A stretch of DNA of 64,000 nucleotides from Omphiscola glabra (Eukaryota > Mollusca > Gastropoda > Lymnaeidae): positions 9,355,784-9,419,783 of the forward strand of contig OZ024808.1 in NCBI GenBank assembly GCA_964017045.1, read 5' to 3'. The number at the start of each line of letters is the position of its first letter. Within the stretch, counting starts at the first letter, position 1. This document shows, one piece after another, positions 25,201 through 36,868 of this stretch. The notes beneath the pieces were generated by a model. That model was not told where the DNA came from, ran no database searches, and saw only the letters and a program-made list of their open reading frames with translations. Made by a program: the position numbers and the translations under genes.

Positions 25201-26668
25201 CAATTCTTTTGCTGGCCTCTCTGATACTACTATAAGTAAGAAGCATTAAGACCACCATTTTTGTAGATTTTGTAATAATTAGACAATTGATTTGGCATGA
25301 GGACATATCAGATCAGTCCTCATAACTGTATTGTCAATTGTAATTGTCTTCCATTTTTTAAAGATAAAATTTAAAAAATCAGAGTAAAAAATCTGTAAAA
25401 AATAGAACTTAATTGACTTGTGAGACTATTTTTTCTTTAGATCTGTTACCTGTGGATGGATTATTTTCAAATATCAAATAGGGCCCGCATATTGGCAAAA
25501 ATTATAATAATTTTAGTGCTAAAATATTACCTACCTTGTTTTAAGTGGTTGCACAGACACTAGCTTATTAACTCTTTCTACAATTCCAGCTACAGATGCA
25601 TGTAGGCATTCTTCTTCCATGTATGTGCCATGACCCCTGATGAAATAAAAATGAACTTTAATAGCTAATAAACAAAGGACTGCATTCAGCTGTGTGAAGG
25701 AAACAGTTGAATAAAGTATGTTGAAATTTGAAAGGAAAAGACAGGATTATAAAGGAAAATGTTTCGGCTAATGGCCTTCTTCAGCAACTTTAATATAGGT
25801 GAACAGTGAATTTAGGCCCTGTAACTGAATGGTATTTCTCAAAGACATTACTAAGTGTAAGTAGTTAGATAGTTTAGTGGGTCACTAGTAGGTATTTTGA
25901 CGACATATTTTCAAAACAACGGTACAGGCATAAATAAAACATGACTTGGGCGGGCCTAGACTAAATAGTCAGATTCAGATAGCTTAGATTAATAGATAGT
26001 CATAGGGTTTAGGAAGAGCGATTAATTTATGGATGATTTTTAAATGATAATTCTAGCCTTAATGAAGTTATGATTTTTTCCCCCCGAACTTAATTGAATA
26101 ATAATAATTGAAAAAAAAAGGGGGGGGGGGGAGAGGTTGGTGTCACAAAATTGTGACTATTATATTATATAATATTCTATTAATATAAGTGTATAATTTG
26201 TGTTATAAATTAATTTATGATGCCTGATCATGCTTAAAGTTTGTACTTGGGTTCCAAAATGGGATAAAAAATAAAAAGAGAAAAAAAAAGGGGGGGGGGG
26301 GCAGGTGTAAAACTTGGTGAATTTGTAGAACTATATATTTCAAAATTTATTTAATACTTTAGCCACATGGCTACATAACTAGACATTAGCCACATATTTA
26401 TTATGTCTAGTTATCTAGGGCTAATTTTAAAAAAACATGATTAAATTATGAATTATTCAAAATTATTATGATTTATCGAAAAAGGGTCGCTTCTCCTTTT
26501 TATATATCCGCTCATAGTTAATTGGTCAAAATATAATAAAACTAACCTCATAAAGCCAGTATCAGCAGTTATTATATCGCCAGGGGTTACAATATTCCCT
26601 GGGTCATCTCCATGATATAAATCTGGCCCAGATGGACGGGAACTTGCGAGTCTTATATCTATTGACAT
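22264..26668 (-). CDS. EXOSC2: Exosome complex component RRP4, 8 exons, 293 aa
   Basis: Exons in transcript order: 26668-26547, 25636-25535, 24998-24863, 24242-24177, 23940-23872, 23650-23474, 22863-22735, 22344-22264. All introns are GT-AG with matching phases; total length equals that of human EXOSC2 (293 residues). RRP4 is one of the three S1/KH cap proteins sitting on the six-subunit PH ring of the RNA exosome, which processes and degrades RNA 3' to 5' in nucleus and cytoplasm. The N-terminal domain carries VTPGDIITADTGFMR (residues 27-41). The S1 domain begins near residue 76 (GEIGDVVIGRI, then QKRWRVET). The KH domain holds the conserved GNNGYIW at 198-204. The C-terminal helix DTSILYTYEAS is in exon 7. 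Intron 3 (between exons at 24863 and 24242) contains a hAT-like insertion, intron 2 is plain, and intron 1 has two A/G homopolymer blocks and a hammerhead-like fragment. The gene appears intact. Confidence 0.97.
24294..24795. mobile_element. hAT-like non-autonomous element in EXOSC2 intron 3
   Basis: Left end CAGAGGCGTAGCTATGA, right end the imperfect inverse (CTACGTCTCTG). Flanks TGGAGATT (24286-24293) and TGGAGTTT (24796-24803) match at 7 of 8 bases, consistent with an 8-bp target duplication. The G+C-rich right end differs from its surroundings. No transposase frame. Confidence 0.75.
25677..25784 (-). ncRNA. Hammerhead-ribozyme-like motif in EXOSC2 intron 1
   Basis: On the minus strand, CTGAAGA (25784-25778), hairpin AGGCCATTAGCC, then GAAAC (25765-25761), then a segment ending in ATCCTGTC. 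It is diverged from but clearly related to the copies at 16843 and 49055. It lies in sense orientation within the EXOSC2 intron. Confidence 0.5.
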
Positions 26669-28803
26669 ATTTGTTATGTAGCTCTAAAAGTGAAAGTAGC
26701 ATGGGCTTGCCGGCTAGTTAGCGAGTTTGTTTTGAAAATGTGCTTCCGATTAGTGCCAGTTAAGCAAATACAGAACTGAAGATTAGAACATGACAAAAAT
26801 CATACACTATTTCTGGGAATATTGAAAATTATCAACATTTATTATATAATTCATCTTAATTACAATAACATAAATAATTTTGAAATAAGGCATCCCCTTT
26901 ATTGTGACATAATATATTGCTATAAATTATTGTACTTATCACTTATTTAAGAGTATTCCAGGATAGTATTCCTATAATCCTCCTCATATCTTTATTCCAA
27001 CAACACCAATTATTTACTAATCCACTGACTAAGCCTTCTAGCCTTCTAAATCTAATACCATGTTATTAAAATATAATTTATTCCTAATATTACAAAATAA
27101 TTTATCGTTTTACATGTTTTTAAAAATAAAAGATATTAATATTGTGATAGTGAACTATATTGAATATCATTTGTATATTATATTATATGAAATTTTGGAT
27201 AATTTATGGATGAAAAATACCGTAAATAATTGTATTTAATATAATTTAACGCTAAGAATTGCAAATGTACTCCGCTTTAATTAAAATAATGAAAATGGCA
27301 ATAACAGATTCATCACGGTTTATTTTCAGATCTCGGTAAAAAGGATACTAGATTTATCTGTAGCGTACTGTTACTTATCAATCTTAAAAAAAAAAAAACA
27401 CACAAAAACATGCTTTAATGCTGATTGTGTATAGAAATTTGCACAATTTTTAGTCTTCTGAGACAAAGTGGGTTTAGTTAGTTAAGTAAGTGAGTAGTGT
27501 TGATATGCTTTTTTTTTTTTTTTGTTATTGAGGGTAAATTTTAGTTTTATGTAAAAAATCTAAAGTAAAATTACAATAGTACGGTAAATTGTATTGGCCT
27601 CTTTTAACTTTTAAGTTTAAGTCTTTTTTTTTTTTATTTGTTGAACTTGAAATGTCTCGAAATAGCTGGTAAACGTTGCTTTCAAACATACTACATGCAC
27701 TTCATACGACATAACTTGGACTATTTAAATTTATGCTATAAATAATTGTAGTATTGGGCTTATTGGGCCTACTACGGTAAAACCTGTCAATAGTATTAGT
27801 GCATGACTTATACTTAGACTTAGAGTTAGACTATTCAAATTCAAAGCCAATCTTTCAAGTCAAACATACTACCACTACAAACTTACATATGATAATATGG
27901 ACATGAACATAACTTAGATTAACTTTATGTAAATAATGAATACTACAGAACTAGTACTCCAATAAAACCTGTGAATAGAGCATGAATTAGACTTAGACTT
28001 CACTTAGACTGTAATCAAAAGCAAAGTTAAAAACTATGCCTATGCGGCTATTATTACTATACTATACTTTTAAACTATACAGTTTTGTTATTTTGTGCTA
28101 TGCCGGGAATGGGAACAGCAAGAAAATGAAATGGCAATCATGCATAGTAATAATTAGTAATGTAAAACTGAAAGAAAGTGCATGAATTATTGTGATAAAA
28201 AATGATGCATGCCATGCAGTTCATTGGCATGAATATTTACAATATTTTACAAGTCTGTTAAGAATTTTACATTTTTAAACATAAAAAAATGTACAGATGC
28301 ATTGTTGCTTTGATCATCTTACTTTTATTCATCATTGTTCCAGTGAAAATGTTCACACTACTCCCAAAGTTAATTAGTTAATTCACAGTGTCATAGGCTG
28401 TCATAGCAAATGAAATTCTCTGACAACAAGCTGTTTCATCCTGATTTTAGAACCACAATGCACGGTAGCAAACAGATTAGTGAAACAAGATTTACATCAT
28501 GAGCATGACGTTATTTGGCAACTGCACTTTGTGACATGTGCAATTCAAAAGGAAAACACTATTTTGTTCCTCATATTCATATACCCTTATGCCTTTCGCA
28601 TTTGACACGATTTGTTAGAACACCACAACATACATTCACACCCTTGGAAAAAGTGTACTTTCCAACAAATACAACATGACAATGATTGAAATGTATTATT
28701 TTTAACTTGGGGAGGGTGTGGTGAAATTCTTCTGCCTCTCCACCTCCCTTAATTTTTGTAGGCAGTCCTAAGGCTAGGTTTCAGTATGCATGTTTCTTAA
28801 AAA
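26669..28803. other. Divergent spacer between EXOSC2 and FOXRED1
   Basis: AT-rich; no exon recognised. Must contain the EXOSC2 promoter near its left end, but no TATA box or other element can be assigned with confidence. Confidence 0.5.
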
Positions 28804-28811
28804 GGATAAAC

Positions 28812-28993
28812 CAGGCCTGCACAACATACGACCCGCCTCGCCAGCACCCACTTTGTGGTCCGCAAAGTAACAAAATATTATTTTTTATTATTATTTTCTT
28901 AATAGCTTTCCCCCTGTCCTATTTTTCTTTCGGCCAGCACAAGTTTTCATTAAGTATTATGGCCCACCTTACATTTTGAGTTGTTCAGGCCTT
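28812..28993. mobile_element. hAT MITE, 182 bp
   Basis: Ends CAGGCCTGCACAAC and GTTGTTCAGGCCTT are inverted repeats with two mismatches. Flanked by a perfect 8-bp duplication GGATAAAC at 28804-28811 and 28994-29001. No coding capacity. Confidence 0.88.
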
Positions 28994-29001
28994 GGATAAA
29001 C

Positions 29002-29603
29002 CATATAATTACATAAGGGTAGGCTATAGTTTAGTGTACTCATTCAGCATCATTGTTCCACTTATGCATAATCGAGCACAGACCTAGGGAAGAAAGATAA
29101 CAATAATTTGTCACTCTTTTAAAATAAAGCATTAACTTGCCTGCCATTTATGATCATTTAGGGAAGAGCATTAAGTCAATAATAGAATATGATGGTATAT
29201 TTGGGGGAAATATTAATCATTATGAAACAATATATTCTGACATATAAAGCAAGAGACTCTTAGAAAGTCAAAATGCAATTTAAGAAATATGTACAAATCA
29301 AATTTACACTGTTAGAACATTTCATATTTGATTTAAGGCAGCTGAGTGGCAAAGTCGCCTGGCCTCTGAGCAACTTCTTTCCTTTCCCATAACTGCTTTA
29401 ATATATTTTTAAACATTGAAGATTTTTAAAAAAATCATTTTTAAAGGTAATATTAAAGTCCAGGTGTTTAACCATAGATAGCTGCTAAAAGGTTTTGCTG
29501 TATTTTCTGGGGCTTAGTTCTTTGACCTATCAAACAAGTGGTCAGTCAAGTTATGTAATTTTTAGAGTCACATGATTCTATCTGACCTTTTTCTTTATTT
29601 CAG
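29002..29603. other. Region just upstream of FOXRED1
   Basis: AT-rich. A pyrimidine tract and CAG end at 29603, so an untranslated exon farther upstream is possible. No promoter motif is clear. Confidence 0.45.
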
Positions 29604-29614
29604 ATGCCAAGAAA

Positions 29615-32600
29615 ATGTACAAGCTGCTATTGAAATTAAGATCCCTCTCACAAAGCAGATTTCAACACAGAACAGTACTTAATGTCAGTGCCAATAGATG
29701 TCTAAGTACTGACACAACCGATGGCCCAGTGGAAGACAAAAATGAGGTTAACAGTGAGAAAAGAATTCCAAGGGCTGGTATGCATTATTGAAGAAATGTA
29801 GTCTAATCTTGAATGAACTTCTGGATATGCTCTATGTTAAGTTTCAATTGTAATATTTTGATATGGTCAAATTTAATCAGACAGACTGTTTTAAATGTTA
29901 ATACTATCAGGTAGTAACAACATTATATGAACTATTGACCAAACTTGAGTTTTTCGAGTTCATTTTTTAATTTGGAGTCATATTCTTGAAAGATATTAAA
30001 AAGATAATTTGTTTCTGTGCCTGCAATACTCTGTAGGTATTAAGTAATCAATTTATGTAACTCATTAACACAGGTAAATACAGGTCACCATGGAAGATAC
30101 TCAGAGAGGAGTTTGAGGGCATAGGAACGATGAAACCGCCTGGCCTAGAAGTTCCGAGAGAAACTGACATCCTCATTGTAGGAGGTGGGGTTGTGGGATC
30201 TGCCGTAGCTTACTGGTTGAAACAGCGCAATCCTAAAGGGTCAAACATTCTGGTTGTAGAGAGAGATCCTGTGGTAAATTTGGTGTCCTTTAATAATTTA
30301 TTTTTAAGTGTTTCATTTTTAAAGACTTACATTTTACTAAATACTGAAATTTAACATACTATCTGTGAGCAAAGAAAATTTTTTATCATTTTAGGTTTCA
30401 CTATCCAATAAAAGAAATATTTGTATGTATATATTTCAAGTTTTTTGCCGCGATATTATCACATAAGTGTCACCATAAAAGTAGTTTAGGATGAATTTAG
30501 TGAAATTTAGTTTCCTTGGCTGAATCTAGATGAGATTGAATGTGGCTCACTTGGTGAATTTAGGAAATTTCCAGTCTTACACATAGCCTATTACTTGAAA
30601 TGTAGTTTTATGGATGCAGTATAATTTATATTATTATCATATGTGTAGGCACAGACACCGCTGAGAGGGTACATTTTTATTGAGCTGATAAGTAGATCTT
30701 TTGTTGTTTCAAACTTATTCACTAGCTTGGTTGAAAGCATCTTCTGTATCAAATACAAATATAATGTTAAATATAATTTACTGTTCAACTAGAATTATGG
30801 TTTTATTTGATCCTTTTATGTCAGTTTCCCATTGTAATTTTTCGTTATTTTCTTCAGTATACAAGAGCCTCTTCCATGCTGTCATGTGGAGGAATACGTC
30901 ATCAGTTCTCAGTACCTGAAAATGTCCAGCTTTCTATGTTTACGTCCGACTTTTTACGTAACATCAAACAGCATCTAAGTGTCATTCGTATGTTCATTTT
31001 TTAATTTTAAAATTTACCTTTGCCTACAGCCGTTTGATTTATGCATTTTCCTCCACCTTAAAAAGAGACTTCCATGAATATAATAGCTACAGCTTTTAAA
31101 TATATATTGTATTTATATTTATGCACACACTTTGTCAAATAATAATAACAACCCTTGATATTAAATCTACTTGTATTTTAAACAAATGCAGAAGTGTTTT
31201 AAAATTAAAAATAGTTAGAGGCCTATTTTTATGTAGCAACCAATGTATCATTTTTAAAAATGGCTTAATACTATGAATGCTTCTGAAAGTTTTTAATTGT
31301 AAATTGCTGGCATTTGTAGTTCAGGAATAGCTTTTAATTTCTAGTAATTAAAACTGCTGAGGAAAATTAAAATTTCATAATATTTATGTTCAAACATGAA
31401 AAAAATAATATTGTATACATTTAACATGGTTCTATGAAATAACTGATGTTAAAAAAGGCCACAGAATACATTTTGAAACCAAAATCAGCCACTGTTTCGT
31501 CTCTTTTTCACCAGGTTCACTTTGAGAGATTAAAAAAAATTTTAATACATTTTTTTTCCAAAATGTTTTCAGATGAAAGTCCGCCAGATGTTCAGTTTAA
31601 CCATCAAGGTTATCTTTTCCTTGCACCGCCCAGAGGAGCGGAACAGCTAATGGAAAATGTCCAGATGCAACAGTGAGATGTTTTTAAATTAATATAAACT
31701 AGGTTACCTCTGCAGAGCAACCATTTGTTTGCCTAAGTAAATTATAATTGTGCTGATTATATAATTTTCAACAATATCCATTAGTTAATAAGAACTATAT
31801 TTTTCATGACATTTATTGATGTATTTATGTAAAATAAGTACAAAGAAATTTCTGTTAGGTCAGTAGTATCAGGCCTTAGGTCAGCAGTATCAGGCCTTAG
31901 GTCAGCAGTATCAGGCCTTAGGTCAGTATCAGGCCTTAAATGTGGACGTGTATATATTTTATATAAAATATATTTAAAAAATGCAAAAAATGCATCTTAT
32001 CTAAAAAAATGAAAAAAGGGAGAGCAAAAGTAAGCTAAAAATTCCAGCCCACATTTTTAGCAACTAAATTGAGCTGTTTGCACGCTTTTTAATTTAACTA
32101 GTTTAAGAGATGAGTTATTTGCAAGTAATTTCAGATGAAAAGAATGTATGAATAGCATGAGTTGGCTTGTCCTGTAGAATAATGGCAGAGAACTTCAGAG
32201 AAAAAATTAGGAACACAATCAATCAGTTCTTGACACAGAATTGATCTATCAATAGATAAGATATAAAAAAAATAATAAGCAGTGCATTCCTTGTTATTAT
32301 CAATCCATGAATTTTACAATTAATATATTGCTCACAGAGAATTAGGTGCCAAGATTGATTTACTGAGCAAACGTCAACTGGCTGAGAAGTTTCCTTGGCT
32401 GAATCTAGATGGGATTGAATGTGGTTCACTTGGTGAGTTGTCCAAAGTTTCCTTGGCTGAATCTAGATGGGAATAAATGTGGCTCACTTGGTGAGTTGTC
32501 CAAAGTTTCCTTGGCTGAATCTAGATGGGAATAAATGTGGCTCACTTGGTGAGTTGTCCAAAGTTTCCTTGGCTGAATCTAGATGGGATTGAATGTGGCT

Positions 32601-35600
32601 CACTTTGTAATTTCTCCATTAGCTTTTCTCCCAAAGGGTAGATTACCTCAGGGATGCAATGATGGGATGTAAATGAGAGTGGCCGTGTCCAGTTTGATTC
32701 CAGATTTGAGAAAACACTAAACAACAGGCTTACCAATCACAATAATTTACAATAAGTTAAGATGATTGTTCAATTTTTTTATGTTCTTGTATTTTTTTTA
32801 ACATAAATTCAAATTATTGCCTACCTATTTTTAAATTAACTGTAACCCCTCCAACTGTTCAGTGCACAATGTACGGTAACCCATCCAACTGTTCAGTGCA
32901 CAATGTAACGGTAACCCATCCAACTGTTGAGTGCACAATGTAACGGTAACCCATCCAACTGTTTAGTGCACAATGTAGCGGTAACCCATCCAACTGTTTA
33001 GTGCACAATGTAACGGTAACCCATCCAACTGTTTAGTGCACAATGTAGCGGTAACCCATCCAACTGTTCAGTGCACAATGTAACGGTAACCCACCCAACT
33101 GTTAAGTGCACAATGTAACGGTAACCAATCCAACTGTTTAGTGCACAATGTAATGGTAACCCATCCAACTGTTTAGTGCACAATGTAACAGTAACTCACC
33201 CAACTGTTAAGTGCACAATGTAACGGTAACCAATCCAACTGTTTAGTGCACAATGTAATGGTAACCCATCCAACTGTTTAGTGCACAATGTAACAGTAAC
33301 TCACCCAACTGTTAAGTTCACAATGTAACGGTAACCCATCCAACTGTTTAGTGCACAATGTAACGGTTAGGCAGGATCTTAAGGTTTCTCTACTTACTAT
33401 GAAATTTTCAAAAAATGTATCAGTATGCCATCAATGTGACTAAAATACAAGTAAATAAAAAAAAAAAACATCAGTAATTTAATAAATAATGATTGACACC
33501 ATCTAAATTGTACAATTGTATTTGTTTCATTTCAGGCTTGGAAGGTGAAGGTTGGTTTGACCCTTGGTTACTGGTCAGGGCGCTGAAGCAGAAGAACCTG
33601 AGCATGGGGACCAAGTATGTCCACGGAGAACTGACCGGCTTTGAGCTGGCCCCTAAACATGACCCACAAGAAATAGACAAACTGGATTATGGTGTGGTAA
33701 GATTAATTTTGTAGTTAGTCTTCATTTGATGGCCTGGCTGGGTGCCTTGGAAGTAATGTCATGTCATCTAACAAAATGGGAAAACATCTGACAACCAAAA
33801 AACAGTATTTGATTATGATGGGAGAGAGGGCTTGGAATTTCTAAGTGTTAAAAAAATGTTTTGCATTCCTCATCTTTATTTAGAATTGGACATGATGAAT
33901 TTCAGTTCTGCTATAAAATATGAATGATATGTTGTGTTGACACAAAGAATCATTGCATTATCAAAAGTTATTAATGGTTGTTTTAATACAAAGAATCATA
34001 TCATTATATTGTATAAATAATGGATGTGTTAATACAAATAATCGTATCATTGCCTTAATAAATGGATGTATTGATACAAAGAATCGTATATATATATATA
34101 TATAATTAATGGGTGTGGGGACACAAAGAATTAGATCATTATATATTATTTAAATAAAAAGTTGTGGGGGACACACAAAATCTTATCATTATATATTATA
34201 AGTAATATAAAGGAATGGGTGTGGCGACACAAAGAATCATATATATAAATATATAAGAATTATTATATTAGATGATATTCTATAAATGAATGGTTGTGTT
34301 GAAGACAAGATGAAACAAAAACATTTTTAATCCTTAAATGTTACTTTTCTTGTGTCAGATAAGAGTGAAGAGTGGACAAGAGTATGAGGTAGCGTTTGCT
34401 ATTGTGATCAACTGTGCAGGACCATGGGCAGCTGATGTGGCAGAGATGGCTAAAATAGGGTTAGGAGAGGATGATATGTCAGTCCCACTTCCTGTAGAGC
34501 CCAGGTCAGTTGTACTGAAATTAGCATACATTTTTAGCACAAATATTCTTGTAGAAGCCAGGTTATTTGTACTGTAATAAGCATGAATATACTTAGCACA
34601 TCAATTCCTATGTAGCTCAGGTCAGTTCTATGTTAGTTGTACTGAAATTAGCATACATTTTTTAGCACAAATATTCTTGTAGAAGCCAAGTTATTTGTAC
34701 TGTAATAAGCATGAATATACTTAGCACATCAATTCCTATGTAGCTCAGGTCAGTTCTAGGTCAGTTGTAAGTTAGTTAACTCATACATGCAAACAGCAGA
34801 ACTCTTAAAACATAGAAACTTAAAAAGAATCTCTGCCAAGAAATTCCTTGTTACATACTAGTGTTATGTAATTTACAGACTGATTCAAGCTTTTTGTTGT
34901 AATTCATATAAACACAAAAATTATGTACTTGCGTTGTGGCTAAAAAGGTGGATAAAGCTCACAATTTTATTGAGACCAAGAGATGTCAATTTAAGGGCCC
35001 GATTTTTTTTAAGTTGCTTTTTTTTTGTTTTTTTGTTTGTTTGTGAAAACGTTTTAAACATTTATGTGTTGTTGTTTTTTCATTCCTCTCCAAAAGAAAA
35101 CGATTCGTTTATGTAACACACTGTCCTGATGGGCCTGTGCTGGACTGTCCGTTTGTCATTGATCCATCCGGAGTATATGTTCGTAGGGAAGGTTACGGTG
35201 GGCACTACCTCTGCGGAAGCTCACCTGCATCTGAGGTAACTGGAATTAATTAGCCAGATAATCGGTGTGATAAACAATCGCAGTGTTACCGATATTTATT
35301 GACTGGCTATTTGTGCTAGATTAACACCTCCCCATACACATATACACACCAGGCAGATATATTAACTTACACTTCAACCAACATCCATCCCAGTTAAGAA
35401 TGTTATGTTATTTGGTGTGATGTATTACCACACCCTACAATGCATTCTTCCTCCAGGCACAAGAACCAGACATTGCCAACTTTGAAGTGGATTACGACTT
35501 CTACAATGACGTGGTCTGGCCGGGCCTGGCAAAGAGAGTCCCGGCATTCAATGACTCAAAGGTGAAGCATTTGTTTAGTATAGATGTTGTGGTGGCTTAA

Positions 35601-36761
35601 AGGTCATACGTTGCTTCATATGAAAGTAAACCCATTGGAAAATAATTATTGGTTGATTATTGACCAAATGTAGCAACTTAGACTTAGTTCCTCCCATGCT
35701 TTGTAGTGCTTTGAGCCACACTGTGTGGTGCTTTGAGCCACACTGTGTAGTGCTTTGATCCACACTGTGTGGTGTTTTGAGACTCACTGTGTAGTGCTTT
35801 AAGCCACACTATGTGGTGTTTTGAGCCACACTGTGTAGTGCTTTGAGCCACACTGTAGTGCTTTGAGCCACACTGTCTAGTGCTTTTAGCCACATTGTGT
35901 GGTGTTTTGAGCCACACTGTGTAGTGCTGTGGGCAACTATTGATTTCAACCTTTTTTAGCCTGCTGCTTGTAATCTCCAACTTATCCAGGTCTATTGGAA
36001 ATATCTCCCTTAAAATCTTCCTTGCATCCTCTTTCTCTTTGGATGGCATCCAGTGTATTACCCTTTTGGCCTTACGTTGCTGTGGTAGGCCTACGATGTG
36101 CCGCGTCCAAGTCCCCATCAAATAGCATTTTGCGCAGAGCAACTATTTTTTCCTTGCTCTGTGATCTGATTTTTCCTATGTCATATATATTCCATACAAG
36201 AATCTACATTTTAAAAAATTAACTTTGGCTCTATTGGTAATTAGTAAATATTTTTTTTTTCTTTCATTGTTTATTTCTTTGGGGGAAAATTATTTAATGA
36301 TCAATTAGCATATTGCCCATTTTTTAAAAAGATTTTTTTGTGTGGATAAACTGATGAAAATAATTTTTAGATCTTTCAAACTAAACTTTAAATATTTTTA
36401 ATATTTGTTGAGTATTGTAATCAAAGGGTTCAAAGTTCAGAATTTATCAGCTAAGAAATCCCAATAACGAAAATAATCCTGTATTTTTTTTTTTTTAATC
36501 TGACAGCTAAAGTCGGCATGGGCTGGTTACTATGACTACAACTTCTTTGACCAGAACCTTGTCATTGGGCCCCACCCACGGATGAAGAACTTTATCTTTG
36601 CCAATGGACTCAGTGGCCACGGACTGCAGCATTCCATTGCTGTGGGCCGGGCCCTCATGGAGCTGATACAGGACGGGGAGTACAAGACAATCAACTTGGA
36701 GAAGTTTCACTTTGATAGATTTCTGACAAATACAGCTATACAGGAGCATGGGATTGTATAG
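29615..36761 (+). CDS. FOXRED1: FAD-dependent oxidoreductase domain-containing protein 1, 10 exons, 497 aa
   Basis: Exons: 29615-29777, 30074-30273, 30858-30987, 31573-31672, 32338-32432, 33536-33696, 34359-34504, 35097-35235, 35457-35561, 36507-36761. All introns are GT-AG and phases agree (human protein 486 residues). FOXRED1 is a mitochondrial matrix flavoprotein of the D-amino-acid oxidase fold required for complex I assembly; its substrate is not established. The first 45 residues are rich in Lys/Arg/Ser/Leu without acids, as expected for a mitochondrial presequence. The FAD dinucleotide motif is GGGVVG at 91-96, followed by VVERD. Other conserved blocks are the GGIRHQFSVPENVQLS region (exon 3), EGEGWFDPW (exon 6), NCAGPWAADVA (exon 7), and WAGYYDYN with SGHGLQ (exon 10). 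The start codon is the first in frame with the presequence; a competing out-of-frame ATG lies 11 bases upstream. Introns 2, 5, 7 and 9 hold repeats, two of which include exon ends. The gene looks intact. Confidence 0.96.
31858..31937. repeat. 21-bp minisatellite, FOXRED1 intron 4
   Basis: Four units of AGGTCAGCAGTATCAGGCCTT; the last is shortened. Confidence 0.92.
32390..32606 (+). repeat. 58-bp tandem repeat containing the FOXRED1 exon 5 end and donor
   Basis: Units start TTTCCTTGGCTGAATCTAGA at 32390, 32448, 32506 and 32564. Unit 1 is the last 43 bases of exon 5 plus its donor (CTTG then GTGAGTTG). Units 2 and 3 keep a perfect copy of that donor; unit 4 has TTTGTAATT instead. A further isolated copy is at 30511-30557 in intron 2. 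Confidence 0.95.
32845..33366. repeat. 35-bp minisatellite, FOXRED1 intron 5
   Basis: About fifteen units of GGTAACCCATCCAACTGTTT plus AGTGCACAATGTAAC. Confidence 0.95.
33945..34310. repeat. Irregular AT-rich repeat, FOXRED1 intron 6
   Basis: Loose repeats of GACACAAAGAATC followed by TATCATTATATATT, spaced about 60-70 bases, with a short (TA)n block. Confidence 0.6.
34503..34765 (+). repeat. Tandem duplication beginning at the FOXRED1 exon 7 donor
   Basis: CAGGTCAGTT is at 34502 (true exon end plus donor), 34618 and 34746. Between them the sequence ACTGAAATTAGCATACATTT to AGCACATCAATTCC is repeated almost exactly. Copy 2 carries an extra 11 bases after its donor-like site. Confidence 0.92.
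35692..35935. repeat. 22-bp minisatellite, FOXRED1 intron 9
   Basis: About eleven units of TGCTTTGAGCCACACTGTG plus TAG, abutting the retrotransposon tail at 35936. Confidence 0.93.
35936..36142 (-). pseudogene. Non-LTR retrotransposon ORF2 C-terminal relic, antisense in FOXRED1 intron 9
   Basis: Minus-strand translation contains TRHIVGLPQQRKAKRVIHW, then MPSKEKEDARKILREIFPID and LDKLEI. The order (GH-x-RMP-like, HW-x-P, then a Trp-rich tail) recalls the end of LINE reverse transcriptases, although key Gly and Trp residues are replaced. About 65 codons survive; 5'-truncated, as is usual for LINE insertions. Confidence 0.65.
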
Positions 36762-36768
36762 ACAGGTG

Positions 36769-36868
36769 GAACACACAAGGAACTGTCTTGTCCGATAGAA
36801 CACACAAGGAACTGTGTTGTCTGTGGAACACACAAGGAACTGTGTTGTCTGTTGAACACACAAGGAAC
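36769..36868. repeat. 28-bp repeat x4 just after the FOXRED1 stop
   Basis: GAACACACAAGGAACTGT occurs at 36769, 36798, 36826 and 36854. It begins 8 bases after the stop codon and would be in the 3' untranslated region. Confidence 0.95.

Noticed and set aside
24882..25249. Two plus-strand frames
   Set aside because: They are shadows of EXOSC2 exon 3 and its intron on the opposite strand.
29336..29378. tRNA-like head (GCAGCTGAGTGGCAAAGTCG)
   Set aside because: Resembles an A box of a tRNA or tRNA-derived SINE, but no B box or cloverleaf follows.
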